Below are positions 26,743-35,444 of a DNA stretch of 64,000 nt, piece by piece. The translations under genes and the position numbers were made by a program. Source of the DNA: Streptomyces sp. TSRI0107. GTDB lineage: Bacteria > Actinomycetota > Actinomycetes > Streptomycetales > Streptomycetaceae. The notes beneath the pieces were generated by a model. That model made no database searches. It had not been told where the DNA came from and saw only the letters and a program-made list of their open reading frames with translations. Where the stretch lies: positions 310,001 through 374,000 of the forward strand of contig NZ_LIVZ01000007.1 of assembly GCF_001905845.1 (NCBI RefSeq), in the 5' to 3' direction. Within the stretch, counting starts at the first letter, position 1, and each line of letters opens with the position of its first letter.

Positions 26743-27495
26743 TCAGCGCTCCGCGTCCAGAGGTTCGAGATCCTCGTCTTCGTCCTCATCGAGGTCCAGC
26801 TCGTCCTCCTCCAGCTCGTCGGAGTCGGGATCGGCGTCGTCGGGATCGGCGTCGTCGGGACCGTCGTCCTCGTCGGGACCGTCGTCCAGGTCCTCGTCGA
26901 AGACCGCGCTGACGTCGAAGCGGCAGACCACCCGCTGGGGGTCGACCGCGTCGAACGGGGCCGCGAGCCATTCGCCGGGCTCCGGGGGCTCGTCGGTGGC
27001 GATCACCCACAGCGTGGAATCGCCCTCCTCCAGGCCGAACTCCTTGTGCCGGGTGGCGATCTCGTCCGGTTCGAACTCGCCGAACAGGATGCCGAGCGCC
27101 CCGTTGACCGTCTCCCCGCCGTCCGCGTCCGCGTCCGCGCTCGCGTCCGCCGCCTCGACCCGCTGGGCCTGCGCCAGCAGCCGCTGCGGTTCCGCCACCG
27201 CGTAGTCGCGGCGGATCAGCACACTCAGCGCGCTCGGTTCCTCGGGCCCGGTGTACGGCGGCAGCGAGTCGTCGGCGCCGGGGATCTCGAAGGGCGTGAC
27301 CTCGTCGTAGCGGTCGTAGAGCAGTTCGTCGTACGCCTCTGCGGCCGCGGCCAGCTGGTTGAACGCCTCGTAGACGGCCGGGTCGTCCTCCCCCGACCGG
27401 CGTTCGACCGCGGCGAGATGGCGGTCGAGCGCGGTCTTGACCGCCTCGGCGGCGGCGCGTACCTCGGCAGCGGTGGGCTGCGCAGCATCAGACAT
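26743..27495 (-). CDS. Conserved hypothetical protein with a very acidic C-terminus
   Basis: Protein of 250 residues, start at MSDAAQPTAAEVRAAAEAV; longer versions lack a ribosome site. The N-terminal 120 residues look helical (AVYEAFNQLAAAAEAYDELLYDRYDEVTPFE). The middle has GALGILFGEFEPDEIATRHKEFGLEEGDSTLWV. The last 60 residues are almost entirely Asp and Glu with few other residues. Related proteins occur in streptomycetes but I know no function. Divergent from the DUF5703 gene and convergent with the RecD-like gene; a hairpin (CGGCCAC...GTGGCCG near 26690) separates it from the latter. Confidence 0.8.
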   Translation of the reverse strand: MSDAAQPTAAEVRAAAEAVKTALDRHLAAVERRSGEDDPAVYEAFNQLAAAAEAYDELLYDRYDEVTPFEIPGADDSLPPYTGPEEPSALSVLIRRDYAVAEPQRLLAQAQRVEAADASADADADGGETVNGALGILFGEFEPDEIATRHKEFGLEEGDSTLWVIATDEPPEPGEWLAAPFDAVDPQRVVCRFDVSAVFDEDLDDGPDEDDGPDDADPDDADPDSDELEEDELDLDEDEDEDLEPLDAER

Positions 27496-27542
27496 ACTGC
27501 AGACGCTATCCGTACCGGGCCCCAGCCCGCACAATAGATGCG

Positions 27543-27731
27543 ATGCCGGAATACGAATTTGTCGACGTGTACGTACCGCGCGGGGTCTCCCGCAAGGACG
27601 CGACGCGTCTGCTGACGGACCATGCAGAGTACGGAAACTGGGAGTTGCACCGCCTGAGCCTGCTGCGTGACGGCAGCCGCAAGGTGCGGTTGCGTCGACG
27701 GATCATCCGCCAGGTGCGAGCCACATGGTGA
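27543..27731 (+). CDS. Small DUF5703 family protein
   Basis: A 62-residue basic protein beginning MPEYEFVDVYVPRGVSRKDA and ending in a run of Arg-rich sequence (RKVRLRRRIIRQVRATW). The opening matches the actinobacterial DUF5703 family. No function is known. Its start is only 48 bp from that of the divergent acidic-tail gene, so the two probably share a promoter region. The gene ends at a strong bidirectional hairpin. Confidence 0.85.
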   Translation: MPEYEFVDVYVPRGVSRKDATRLLTDHAEYGNWELHRLSLLRDGSRKVRLRRRIIRQVRATW

Positions 27732-27742
27732 GGTGAGAGGCG

Positions 27743-27780
27743 AAACGGAGCGGGCCCCGCCGGTTGGCGGGGCCCGCTCC
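27743..27780. terminator. Bidirectional terminator between DUF5703 gene and chpC
   Basis: ACGGAGCGGGCCCCGCC pairs perfectly with GGCGGGGCCCGCTCCGT (17 bp) around a GGTT loop. It lies between the ends of two convergent genes, 12 bp after one and 18 bp after the other, so it can serve both. Confidence 0.88.
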
Positions 27781-27797
27781 GTTCTCCGGTGTGGGCG

Positions 27798-28691
27798 TCA
27801 CGCCGAGGCACGTGCCCTGCGGTAGAGGACCGCGCCCGCCAGCAGCGCGCCCGCGCCCAGGGAGGCCGCGGCGCCCACCGGCAGACCGCTGCCGGTCTCC
27901 GCGAGCTGTTCCCTGCCCTGGGGCTGGGTGACGGACTGGGCGCCAGGCTGGTTGCCGGCCCCCGGGCCGTCGTCGCCGGGCGTCGAGTCGTCCGTGGCGG
28001 GCGGTGTGCCGGGATTGGCGGGTTCCTCGGGGTTGCCCGGGGTGCCGGGCTGCTCGGGCGTACCGGGCGGGGTCGTCCCGGGCGGGTTGGTCCCCGGAGG
28101 CGTGGTCCCGGGAGGCGTCGTCCCCGGCGGGGTGGTTCCCGGCGGGTTCGTCCCCGGAGGCGTGGTCCCGCCGTCTCCCGGCGGGGTGGTGTGCCCGCCG
28201 GAGCCGCCGCCGTCGTTGGCGCACTCGTTGCCCACCACGGCGTTGCCGACGCCGATGATGTCGACGGTGTTGCCGCAGACGTTCACCGGGGCGTGGATCG
28301 GCGCCTGAACGTGGTTGCCCGAGCCGACGCCGGGCGAGTCGGAGGCGTGTCCGCCGGCGTGCGCGCCGCCGGAGCCGCCGTGGCCGCCGTCACCGCCCGA
28401 GTCGCCGTAGCCGCCCGAGTCGCCGTAGCCGCCGGAGTGGCCGCCGTGGCTGTCGTTGCCGCAGGAATTGCCGGCCGCCGGGTTGAGGAGCCCGACGACG
28501 TTGACGGTGTTGCCGCAGACGTTGACCGGCACGTGCACCGGCGCCTGCACGGTGTTGCCGGAGAGCACTCCGGGCGAGCCGGACGCGGCGCCGGCCGCAC
28601 CCGAGTGCGCCTGGGCCTGACCGCTCGCGACGGCGATCACTCCCGTCGCGGCCGCCACGGTCATCAGTCCCTTGCGGGTGGCCTGTCGCAT
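27798..28691 (-). CDS. chpC: Long, cell-wall-anchored chaplin (ChpC-type)
   Basis: Surface protein that coats aerial hyphae as an amphipathic layer. Of 297 residues: a signal peptide to about residue 28 (GQAQAH), chaplin domain 1 (SPGVLSGNTVQAPVHVPVNVC...LLNPAAGNSC), a Gly/His/Ser linker, chaplin domain 2 (SPGVGSGNHVQAPIHAPVNVC...GNAVVGNEC), a Pro/Gly/Thr wall-spanning region with repeated GTTPPGTTPPG, then the class E sortase motif LAETG at 263-267, a membrane helix and the basic tail RRARASA. Long chaplins ChpA-C have exactly this two-domain, sortase-anchored layout. The pairing with chpH identifies it as ChpC. Confidence 0.95.
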   Translation of the reverse strand: MRQATRKGLMTVAAATGVIAVASGQAQAHSGAAGAASGSPGVLSGNTVQAPVHVPVNVCGNTVNVVGLLNPAAGNSCGNDSHGGHSGGYGDSGGYGDSGGDGGHGGSGGAHAGGHASDSPGVGSGNHVQAPIHAPVNVCGNTVDIIGVGNAVVGNECANDGGGSGGHTTPPGDGGTTPPGTNPPGTTPPGTTPPGTTPPGTNPPGTTPPGTPEQPGTPGNPEEPANPGTPPATDDSTPGDDGPGAGNQPGAQSVTQPQGREQLAETGSGLPVGAAASLGAGALLAGAVLYRRARASA

Positions 28692-28766
28692 GGGTGAATC
28701 CCCCTTCTACGTCGTGACAGAACCGGATCGATCGCGAACCGGCTCCTGGAAATCCGGGAGAGCGCT

Positions 28767-28801
28767 CGGCCCCGGAGCGCATGGCGCGTGCTCCGGGGCC
28801 G
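28767..28801 (-). terminator. chpH terminator
   Basis: CGGCCCCGGAGC pairs perfectly with GCTCCGGGGCCG (12 bp, 11-nt loop), 34 bp past the chpH stop and before the chpC start. It implies that chpH and chpC are transcribed separately even though they lie on the same strand. Confidence 0.75.
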
Positions 28802-28835
28802 AAGGGCTCAGACCTTCATGAGGTGAGGCCCGACG

Positions 28836-29069
28836 TCACTTGTTGACGCAGTAGTTGCCGAAGGCGGGGTTCAGCACGCCGATCACCGAGACCGTGTTGC
28901 CGCAGGCGTTCACCGGGATGTGCACGGGGACCTGAACAACGTTGCCGGAGACGACACCCGGGGAGTGCACGGCGGCACCCTGGGCGCCGGAGTCGGCGAC
29001 GGCCATGCCGGCACCGGCGAGAACCAGACCACCGGTGGCAGCGGCGGCGGCGACGACCTTCTTGATCAT
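28836..29069 (-). CDS. chpH: Short chaplin ChpH
   Basis: Small secreted surfactant-like protein of 77 residues that self-assembles into amyloid-like fibrils at the air-water interface and lets aerial hyphae rise. The start MIKKVVAAAAAT follows an ideal AGGAGGAAT site. The signal peptide ends near AVADSG; the mature chaplin domain has SPGVVSGNVVQVPVHIPVNAC and ends FGNYCVNK, giving the two conserved cysteines that form a disulfide. chpH expression is known to be developmentally controlled and bldN-dependent in S. coelicolor; no promoter element was identified here. Confidence 0.97.
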   Translation of the reverse strand: MIKKVVAAAAATGGLVLAGAGMAVADSGAQGAAVHSPGVVSGNVVQVPVHIPVNACGNTVSVIGVLNPAFGNYCVNK

Positions 29070-29225
29070 TATTCCTCCTCGTTGGCAAGGCGATCCCAAG
29101 CCGCGGATCGCATCACCAGTAACGAGGAGGGAGTAATAGGGCTACGACCTGATGAGCGCATTCACTCTTCCCAGTCCGCCTCGTACGCGCGGCCGAAAAG
29201 TGCAGTCGCGTTTCAGCGGGACGAA

Positions 29226-30551
29226 TCAGGACGCGTCGAGGAACCGGTCGAGCACCCGCACCCCGAACTTCAGCCCGTCGACCGGCACCCGCTCGTCGAC
29301 CCCGTGGAACATCCCGGCGAAGTCCAGCTCCGGCGGCAGCTGGAGCGGGGCGAAGCCGAAGCAGCGGATGCCGAGGTCGTCGAAGGACTTGGCGTCGGTG
29401 CCGCCGGAGAGCATGTACGGCACGGCGCGGGCGATCGGGTCCTCGGCGCTCAGCGCGCTCTGCATGGCGTCCACGAGCCGGCCGTCGAAGTCGGTCTCCA
29501 GCGCCTTGTCGGCGTGCACGTCCTCGCGCCGCACCCGCGGGCCGAGGATCCGGTCGAGGTCGGCCAGGAACTCCTCCTCGTAGCCGGGCAGGAAGCGGCC
29601 GTCGACGTGCGCGGTGGCCTGGCCGGGAATGACGTTGACCTTGTAGCCGGCGCCGAGCATGGTGGGCGCCGCCGAGTTGCGCAGGGTGGTGCCGATCATC
29701 TTGGCGATGCCGCCGAGCTTGGCGAGGGTCTCGTCCATGTTCTCGGGGTCGAGTTCGGTGCCGAGCGCGTCGGACAGCTCGTCGAGGAAGGACCGTACGG
29801 TCTTGGTGACCCGGACCGGCCACTTGTGCCGGCCGAGCCGGGCGACCGCGTCGCACAGCTCGGTGATCGCGTTGTCGTCGTTGGTCATCGAGCCGTGGCC
29901 GGCCGTGCCCTCGACGGTCAGCCGCATCCAGTGCATGCCCTTCTCGGCGGTCTCGACGAGGTAGAGCCGCAGCTTCTCGTTGACGGTGAAGGAGAAGCCG
30001 CCGACCTCGCCGATCGCCTCGGTGACGCCCTCGAAGAGGTCCGGGTGCCGGTCGACCAGGTAGCGGGCGCCGTAGGTGCCGCCCGCCTCCTCGTCGGCGA
30101 GGAAGGCCACGACGACGTCGCGCGGGGGCTTGCGGCCGCTGCGCAGCCGGTCGCGGACGACCGCGAGGGTCATCGCGTCCATGTCCTTCATGTCGACGGC
30201 GCCCCGGCCCCACACGCATCCGTCCGCGATCTCGCCGGAGAAGGGGTGGTGGGTCCAGTCGGCCGCGTTGGCCGGTACGACGTCGAGATGGCCGTGCAGG
30301 AGCAGGGCGGGCCGGGACGGGTCCTCCCCTTCGATCCGGGCCACGGTGGAGGCGCGGCCGGTGTGGGATTCGAAGATCTGCGGCTCCAGGCCCACCTCGG
30401 CCAGCTTGTCGGCGACGTACTCGGCCGCCTTGCGCTCGCCGGGGCCGGAGTGGTCGCCGTAGTTGCTGGTGTCGATCCGGATCAGCTCGCGGCAGAGGTC
30501 GACGACCTCGTCCTCGCCGGTGACGCCCTGGCCGGTGCCCGTCTGGCTCAC
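29226..30551 (-). CDS. M20/M28-family zinc dipeptidase
   Basis: Cytoplasmic metallopeptidase of 441 residues, related to ArgE/DapE/CPG2. The GTG start (VSQTGTGQGVT) is preceded by GGGAGGAA at good spacing. Metal-binding motifs are LLLHGHLDVVPA (His), WGRGAVDMKD (bridging Asp), and FLADEEAGG (catalytic Glu and ligand Glu), with FHGVDERVPV (last His) near the C-terminus. A dimerisation lid follows the GTAGHGSM motif. It likely cleaves dipeptides or N-acyl amino acids. No operon partners. Confidence 0.93.
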   Translation of the reverse strand: MSQTGTGQGVTGEDEVVDLCRELIRIDTSNYGDHSGPGERKAAEYVADKLAEVGLEPQIFESHTGRASTVARIEGEDPSRPALLLHGHLDVVPANAADWTHHPFSGEIADGCVWGRGAVDMKDMDAMTLAVVRDRLRSGRKPPRDVVVAFLADEEAGGTYGARYLVDRHPDLFEGVTEAIGEVGGFSFTVNEKLRLYLVETAEKGMHWMRLTVEGTAGHGSMTNDDNAITELCDAVARLGRHKWPVRVTKTVRSFLDELSDALGTELDPENMDETLAKLGGIAKMIGTTLRNSAAPTMLGAGYKVNVIPGQATAHVDGRFLPGYEEEFLADLDRILGPRVRREDVHADKALETDFDGRLVDAMQSALSAEDPIARAVPYMLSGGTDAKSFDDLGIRCFGFAPLQLPPELDFAGMFHGVDERVPVDGLKFGVRVLDRFLDAS

Positions 30552-30739
30552 GCTGGTTCCTCCCGCTGTCGCCGCTGGTGGTTCCCCCACATCCTGCTCC
30601 TTGTGTCTGCGGGGTCCAAGACCGGACCCGGTCCGTCACACGCCGTTCACGTCAGCGGGGGGTGATCGGCCACCCCCGAAAGCCTGGTAATGTTTACGAC
30701 GTCGCCGCGGGGGAAACCGCCCCGCACGACAGACACCTT

Positions 30740-30827
30740 GTCCGGGTGGCGGAATGGCAGACGCGCTAGCTTGAGGTGCTAGTGCCCTTTATCGGGCGTG
30801 GGGGTTCAAGTCCCCCCTCGGACACCA
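30740..30827 (+). tRNA. tRNA-Leu (anticodon GAG)
   Basis: A class II tRNA. The acceptor pair is GTCCGGG / CTCGGAC followed by discriminator A and an encoded CCA. The anticodon arm is CTAGC-TTGAGGT-GCTAG, giving anticodon GAG, which reads CUC and CUU. A long variable arm (TGCCCTTTATCGGGCG) and the TTCAAGT T-loop support leucine identity. It is followed at once by a strong hairpin. Confidence 0.97.
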
Positions 30828-30830
30828 GCC

Positions 30831-30864
30831 GGAACCCCCGGTCGCTCAGGCGGCCGGGGGTTCC
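30831..30864 (+). terminator. tRNA-Leu terminator
   Basis: GGAACCCCCGG pairs perfectly with CCGGGGGTTCC (11 bp, 12-nt loop), starting 4 bp after the CCA end of the tRNA. Confidence 0.85.
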
Positions 30865-30907
30865 GTCGTTTCCGGGGCACAGGCGACGGTGCAGCAGAAT
30901 GGAGGGC

Positions 30908-31333
30908 ATGTCCCGACGCAGCTCGCATCTCCGGCGCCGTACCGCCGCCAGCCCCGCCGGCCGGCCCTCATGCCCTTGCGGTCTCGCTGAGGCCTACGAG
31001 GAGTGCTGTGGGCGGTTCCACCGGGGTGCGGGGGCGGCGCCGACCGCCGAGCGGCTGATGCGGTCGCGCTACAGCGCCTTCGTGCGGCGGGACGAGGCGT
31101 ATCTGCTGCGCACCTGGCACCCCCGGACCCGGCCGCCGGGCGTCGACTTCGACCCGGGCGTGCGGTGGACCGGCCTGAAGATCCTGGACACCAGCGACGG
31201 CACCGCGTTCCACACGACCGGCACGGTGACCTTCCGGGCCTCGTACCGGGGCGGCGTGCTGCACGAGCGCAGCCGGTTCGAGCGGGTCGACGGGGCGTGG
31301 GTGTACGTCGACGGGGACTTCCCGGAAGGCTGA
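30908..31333 (+). CDS. YchJ/UPF0225 family protein
   Basis: Protein of 141 residues with an N-terminal SEC-C zinc motif, SCPCGLAEAYEECCGRFH (Cys pairs near residues 24-37), followed by the YchJ core MRSRYSAFVRRDEAYLLRTWHP and VRWTGLKILD. The SEC-C element binds zinc and may contact proteins; YchJ function is not established. The start is uncertain: ATG at 30908 overlaps a GGAGGG at tight spacing, and an ATG 9 bp earlier is the alternative. Convergent with the GntR gene, only 3 bp apart. Confidence 0.88.
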   Translation: MSRRSSHLRRRTAASPAGRPSCPCGLAEAYEECCGRFHRGAGAAPTAERLMRSRYSAFVRRDEAYLLRTWHPRTRPPGVDFDPGVRWTGLKILDTSDGTAFHTTGTVTFRASYRGGVLHERSRFERVDGAWVYVDGDFPEG

Positions 31334-31336
31334 GCG

Positions 31337-32038
31337 TCAGGGCGCCAGGATGTCCAGCTCCTGCAGCGCGCCCACGGCGATCTCCCGGGTGAGCTGCTCC
31401 GCGCGGTCCGCGTCACGGGCGCGGACCGCCTCCGCGACCCGGACGTGCAGCGTGACGGCGGCCGGGTCGGGGTCCTCGAACATCACGTCGTGCTGGGTGC
31501 GGCCGGTCAGCACCTCGGCGACGACGTCGCCGAGCCGGGCGAACATCTCGTTGCCGGAGGCGGTGAGGATGACCCGGTGGAAGGCGATGTCGTGGAACAG
31601 ATAGCCCTCCAGCTGGTGGCCGCGCGAGTGCGCGACCATGCCGAGCGCGCACTCGGTCAGCTGCGCGCACTGCTCGGCGGTGGCGTGCTGGGCGGTCAGC
31701 CGCGCGGCCACCGGTTCGATGGCGGAGCGCAGCACGGTGAGCGAGCGCAGCTGGTGCGGCCGGTCGGCGCCGGCCAGACGCCAGCGGATGACCTGCGGGT
31801 CGTACACGTTCCACTCCGCCTTGGGGCGGACCGTGACGCCGACCCGGCGGCGGGACTCGACCAGGTGCATCGACTCCAGGACGCGGACGGCCTCGCGCAT
31901 CACCGAGCGTGACACGTCGAAGCGCTGCGCCAGCTCGTCGGTGCGCAGGACGCTGCCCGGAGGGTACTCGCCCGCGGTGATCTCGGGGCCAAGGGTGTCC
32001 AGTACATGGCCGTGCAGCCCTCGGCCCGTTGTGCTCAT
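31337..32038 (-). CDS. gntR: GntR-family (FadR subfamily) regulator of gluconate genes
   Basis: Repressor of 233 residues. Winged helix-turn-helix at residues 10-75 (ELAQRFDVSRSVMREAVRVLESMHLVESRRRVG), then an all-helical FCD effector domain with metal or ligand histidines in YLFHDIAFHRVI and TLHVRVAEAV. It is divergent from the gluconokinase and permease genes, the standard context of gluconate repressors in Streptomyces. Gluconate or 6-phosphogluconate as inducer is inferred. A perfect palindrome sits in the shared promoter region. Confidence 0.92.
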   Translation of the reverse strand: MSTTGRGLHGHVLDTLGPEITAGEYPPGSVLRTDELAQRFDVSRSVMREAVRVLESMHLVESRRRVGVTVRPKAEWNVYDPQVIRWRLAGADRPHQLRSLTVLRSAIEPVAARLTAQHATAEQCAQLTECALGMVAHSRGHQLEGYLFHDIAFHRVILTASGNEMFARLGDVVAEVLTGRTQHDVMFEDPDPAAVTLHVRVAEAVRARDADRAEQLTREIAVGALQELDILAP

Positions 32039-32072
32039 GCACTCAGAGTACGGGGCGGGTCACGCGATCAAA

Positions 32073-32083
32073 AAGTCAGACTT
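32073..32083. promoter_or_regulatory. Candidate GntR operator
   Basis: AAGTC-A-GACTT is a perfect 11-bp palindrome in the AT-rich divergent region between gntR and gntK, 35 bp from the gntR start. The size and odd centre fit FadR-subfamily operators. A second copy was not seen. Confidence 0.55.
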
Positions 32084-32168
32084 ATTCATCACACTCTCTT
32101 GAATTCGTCGTACCTAATGCGTTTCAGTATGCCGACATCACCGTGTCGACGAAGACAGCGAGGCAGCG

Positions 32169-32687
32169 ATGAACACCCCCCATGTCGTCGTGGTCATGGG
32201 CGTCGCGGGCACCGGGAAGACCACCATCGGTCCCCTGCTCGCCGCCCGGCTCGGCGTCCCGTACGCCGAGGGCGACGACTTCCACCCCGAGGCCAACATC
32301 GCCAAGATGTCGGCCGGCACCCCGCTCACCGACGAGGACCGCCTCCCCTGGCTCGACGCCATCGGCGGCTGGGCGGACGGCCGGGCCGGACTCGGCGGGG
32401 TGGTCAGCTGCTCGGCGCTGAAGCGGTCCTACCGGGACCGGCTGCGGGCCGCCGCGCCGGGCCTGGTCTTCGTACACCTCACCGGCGACCGCGCCCTCAT
32501 CGAGGACCGCATGTCGCACCGGCAGGGGCACTTCATGCCCACCGCGCTGCTCGACTCCCAGTTCGCCACGCTCGAGCCGCTCGGTGCGGACGAGGCGGGC
32601 GTCTCCGTGGACGTCTCCGGCGGCCCCGAGGAGATCACGCGGCGGGCGGCCGAGGCGCTGGGCGAGCTGCCCGAGCCGGCCCGGTGA
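32169..32687 (+). CDS. gntK: Gluconokinase
   Basis: Phosphorylates D-gluconate to 6-phosphogluconate with ATP, feeding the pentose phosphate pathway. It has 172 residues, the normal GntK size. The P-loop is VMGVAGTGKTTIG near residues 9-21; it also has the GDDFHPEANIAKMSAGTPL substrate-region signature and SCSALKRSYRD. It is followed by the permease gene with 117 bp between, probably in one operon. Confidence 0.96.
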   Translation: MNTPHVVVVMGVAGTGKTTIGPLLAARLGVPYAEGDDFHPEANIAKMSAGTPLTDEDRLPWLDAIGGWADGRAGLGGVVSCSALKRSYRDRLRAAAPGLVFVHLTGDRALIEDRMSHRQGHFMPTALLDSQFATLEPLGADEAGVSVDVSGGPEEITRRAAEALGELPEPAR

Positions 32688-32804
32688 CCCCGTAGCCCCT
32701 TGTCGTCCCCCTCCTTGTTATCCCCCTCCTTGTTATCCCCCTGCGCCCGGCGCTGCCGGGCGCGTCCCCCTCCCCCATCCCCGTCACCTGTTAAGGGAAC
32801 CCCC

Positions 32805-34202
32805 GTGACCAGACTCAGCGTCGAGATGCTGGCAGCGGACACCGTCGAGCCCATCACCTCGGCCGGTCATGCCCAGCTGGGCATCGCCGTGCTGGCGGGC
32901 ATCGCCGTCATCGTCCTGCTCATCACCAAGTTCAAGCTCCACGCCTTCCTGGCCCTGACCATCGGGTCGCTGGCGCTCGGAGCGTTCGCCGGGGCGCCGC
33001 TCGACAAGGCCATCGCCAGCTTCACCACCGGTCTCGGCGCCACCGTCGCGGGCGTCGGCGTGCTGATCGCGCTCGGCGCCATCCTCGGCAAGATGCTCGC
33101 CGACTCCGGCGGCGCCGACGAGATCGTCGACACCATCCTCGCCAAGGCGGGCGGCCGTTCGATGCCGTGGGCGATGGTCCTGATCGCCTCCGTGATCGGT
33201 CTGCCGCTGTTCTTCGAGGTCGGCGTCGTCCTGCTGATCCCGGTCGTGCTCATGGTCGCCAAGCGCGGCAACTACTCCCTGATGCGCATCGGCATCCCCG
33301 CGCTCGCCGGTCTGTCGGTGATGCACGGTCTGGTCCCGCCGCACCCCGGTCCGCTGGTCGCGATCGACGCCGTGGGCGCCAACCTCGGTGTCACGCTGGC
33401 GCTCGGCGTCCTGGTCGCCATCCCCACGGTGGTCATCGCCGGTCCGGTCTTCGCCCGCTACGCCGCCCGCTGGGTGGACGTGCCGGCGCCGGACCGGATG
33501 ATCCCGCAGCGCGCCTCCGACGAGCTGGACAAGCGCCCGAGCTTCGGCGCCACCCTGGTGACGATCCTGCTGCCGGTCGTGCTGATGCTGGCCAAGGCGC
33601 TGGTGGACATCGTCGTCGACGACCCCGAGAACACCGTGCAGCGCGTCTTCGACGTCGTCGGCTCCCCGCTGATCGCCCTGCTCGCCGCCGTCCTGCTGGG
33701 CATCTTCACGCTGGCCCGCCCCGCCGGGTTCTCCAAGGAGCGCGTCTCCGCGATGGTCGAGAAGGGCCTCGCTCCCATAGCGGGCATCCTGCTGATCGTC
33801 GGCGCGGGCGGCGGCTTCAAGCAGACGCTGATCGACTCCGGCGTCGGCCAGATGGTCCTGGAGATCTCCGAGGACTGGTCGATCCCGGCCCTGCTGCTGG
33901 CCTGGCTGATCGCGGTGGCGATCCGGCTCGCGACCGGTTCGGCGACGGTGGCGACCGTCTCGGCGGCGGGCCTCGTCGCCCCGCTGGCCGCCGACATGTC
34001 GACCACCCACGCCGCCCTCCTGGTCCTCGCGATCGGCGCCGGCTCGCTGTTCTTCAGCCATGTCAACGACGCCGGCTTCTGGCTGGTGAAGGAGTACTTC
34101 GGGCTGAACGTCGGCCAGACGATCAAGACCTGGTCGGTGATGGAGACGATCATCTCGGTGGTCGCGGGGGCGTTCGTGCTCCTGCTGTCGCTGATCATCT
34201 AG
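32805..34202 (+). CDS. gntP: Gluconate:H+ symporter (GntP family permease)
   Basis: Inner membrane transporter of 465 residues with about 12-14 membrane segments. Family marks are ADSGGADEIVDTI, GLPLFFEVGVVLLIPV, VMHGLVPPHPGPL and, near the end, HVNDAGFWLVKEYFGL. The GTG start (VTRLSVEMLA) is chosen because TTAAGGGAA precedes it; an earlier in-frame start would add a Ser/Pro-rich stretch containing repeated CCTCCTTGTTATCC bases. A strong terminator follows. Confidence 0.95.
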   Translation: MTRLSVEMLAADTVEPITSAGHAQLGIAVLAGIAVIVLLITKFKLHAFLALTIGSLALGAFAGAPLDKAIASFTTGLGATVAGVGVLIALGAILGKMLADSGGADEIVDTILAKAGGRSMPWAMVLIASVIGLPLFFEVGVVLLIPVVLMVAKRGNYSLMRIGIPALAGLSVMHGLVPPHPGPLVAIDAVGANLGVTLALGVLVAIPTVVIAGPVFARYAARWVDVPAPDRMIPQRASDELDKRPSFGATLVTILLPVVLMLAKALVDIVVDDPENTVQRVFDVVGSPLIALLAAVLLGIFTLARPAGFSKERVSAMVEKGLAPIAGILLIVGAGGGFKQTLIDSGVGQMVLEISEDWSIPALLLAWLIAVAIRLATGSATVATVSAAGLVAPLAADMSTTHAALLVLAIGAGSLFFSHVNDAGFWLVKEYFGLNVGQTIKTWSVMETIISVVAGAFVLLLSLII

Positions 34203-34223
34203 CCGCGGTCCGCACGCCGCTCA

Positions 34224-34251
34224 GGGCCCACCCCCCTCCCGGGGTGGGCCC
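34224..34251 (+). terminator. Terminator after the gluconate permease
   Basis: GGGCCCACCCC pairs with GGGGTGGGCCC (11 bp, 6-nt loop), 22 bp past the permease stop, followed by a T-rich stretch (TTCGTTTCTTTC). One of the few hairpins here with a recognisable T-tract. Confidence 0.85.
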
Positions 34252-34361
34252 ACTTCGTTTCTTTCTCCTCTGCCGTCCCAACCTGGGCGTAACGGCTTCC
34301 CGGAGCACATCGGCGGCCCGATGATGAGGCACACGCGGGGACCATCACATCGGGGGGCGAC

Positions 34362-35444
34362 ATGAGGGCTGCGCTGGGGACACGACTCGCGGGCCTCTTC
34401 CTGGCCGGCTCACTGACGGTCCTGGCGGCCGCCTGTACCGACGGCGGCAACGGCTCGTCGGACGGCGGGAACGGTGTGAACGGTGGGACGAGCGTCGCGG
34501 GCGGCGTGTCGGGCGGAGGCGAGGAGGGCGACTCGGAGGGGCCCGAAGGCTCCGGCGGGACCCTGCCGACGTGGCGGGCGACGGACGACGGCTCCGGTGG
34601 GACGTCCGGCGCCGGGGACGGCGGGAAGCGGGGCGACGGAGGTCAGGAGAACGGCGGCGGGGACAACGGGGGCGGGCACCACGGGGGCGGGGACAACAGC
34701 GGCGGAGACAACGCGGGCGGAGAGAACGGCGGGAGCGGCAACGGGCACTCGGGCGGCCCCGCATGGCTGCCGCCGGGCCCGCACTCCCCGAACACCGAGG
34801 GCCGGCCCGACCCGGAGAGCGTCTACGACGTCCTGCGCGCCCCGTCCCGCTGCCAGGACGCCCTGGACTTGATGCCGGACAGCCTGCCGGACGCCGACTG
34901 GCAGGTTCTGCGCGGACTGGCCCAGGCCTGCCTGGCGATCCAGGGCGGAGGCGGCGACTGGGAGACGGCCGCGCGCGACTACTCCGCGGTCGCCGACCGG
35001 CTGCGCACCTGCAAGGGCCGCGCCGCCCGCCGGACCCTGGCGGGGCTCCTCGACTTCCACCGCCGCAACCCCACGGCCACCGCCGCGCTGGAGAACGCCC
35101 CGGGCGGCACAGCCGCCTGTGACTTCCGGATCACCTCGGTGGACGCGGGCGGCGACACCGTGGCGAAACCCGGTGACACGATCCGGATCACCGTGCAGGG
35201 GACGTACTTCGACCACGGCGAGCTGCTGCGGGACGGCTCGGTGCGGATCGGCAGGGCGCCGCAGGACCACTCGCCCGGCTTCGTGTCGGAGGACGGCGAC
35301 AAGCTGGTCCTGACCACTGTGATGCCGGAGCTTCCCGCGTCCCCGGCGGAGTCGTTCGACGTGGTCGTGCACTACATCCACGCCGAGGCGATCAAAGAGG
35401 CCGCGCTGCGCGTCGAAGCCCCCGGCACGGCGGCGACCCCGTGA
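34362..35444 (+). CDS. Putative lipoprotein with a Gly/Asn-rich linker
   Basis: Exported protein of 360 residues and unknown function. Signal and lipobox: LAGLFLAGSLTVLAAAC with lipidated Cys25. Residues 28-135 are low complexity, first Gly/Asn/Ser and then GGGDNGGG and GGENGG repeats. The folded region starts near 145 (SVYDVLRAPSRCQDALDLM) and contains a helical segment, then a beta-rich part (DFRITSVDAGGDTVAKPGDTIRI) that resembles an immunoglobulin-like or IPT-type domain. Overlaps the following membrane-protein gene by 4 bp (GTGA), so the products probably work together at the cell surface. Confidence 0.8.
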   Translation: MRAALGTRLAGLFLAGSLTVLAAACTDGGNGSSDGGNGVNGGTSVAGGVSGGGEEGDSEGPEGSGGTLPTWRATDDGSGGTSGAGDGGKRGDGGQENGGGDNGGGHHGGGDNSGGDNAGGENGGSGNGHSGGPAWLPPGPHSPNTEGRPDPESVYDVLRAPSRCQDALDLMPDSLPDADWQVLRGLAQACLAIQGGGGDWETAARDYSAVADRLRTCKGRAARRTLAGLLDFHRRNPTATAALENAPGGTAACDFRITSVDAGGDTVAKPGDTIRITVQGTYFDHGELLRDGSVRIGRAPQDHSPGFVSEDGDKLVLTTVMPELPASPAESFDVVVHYIHAEAIKEAALRVEAPGTAATP

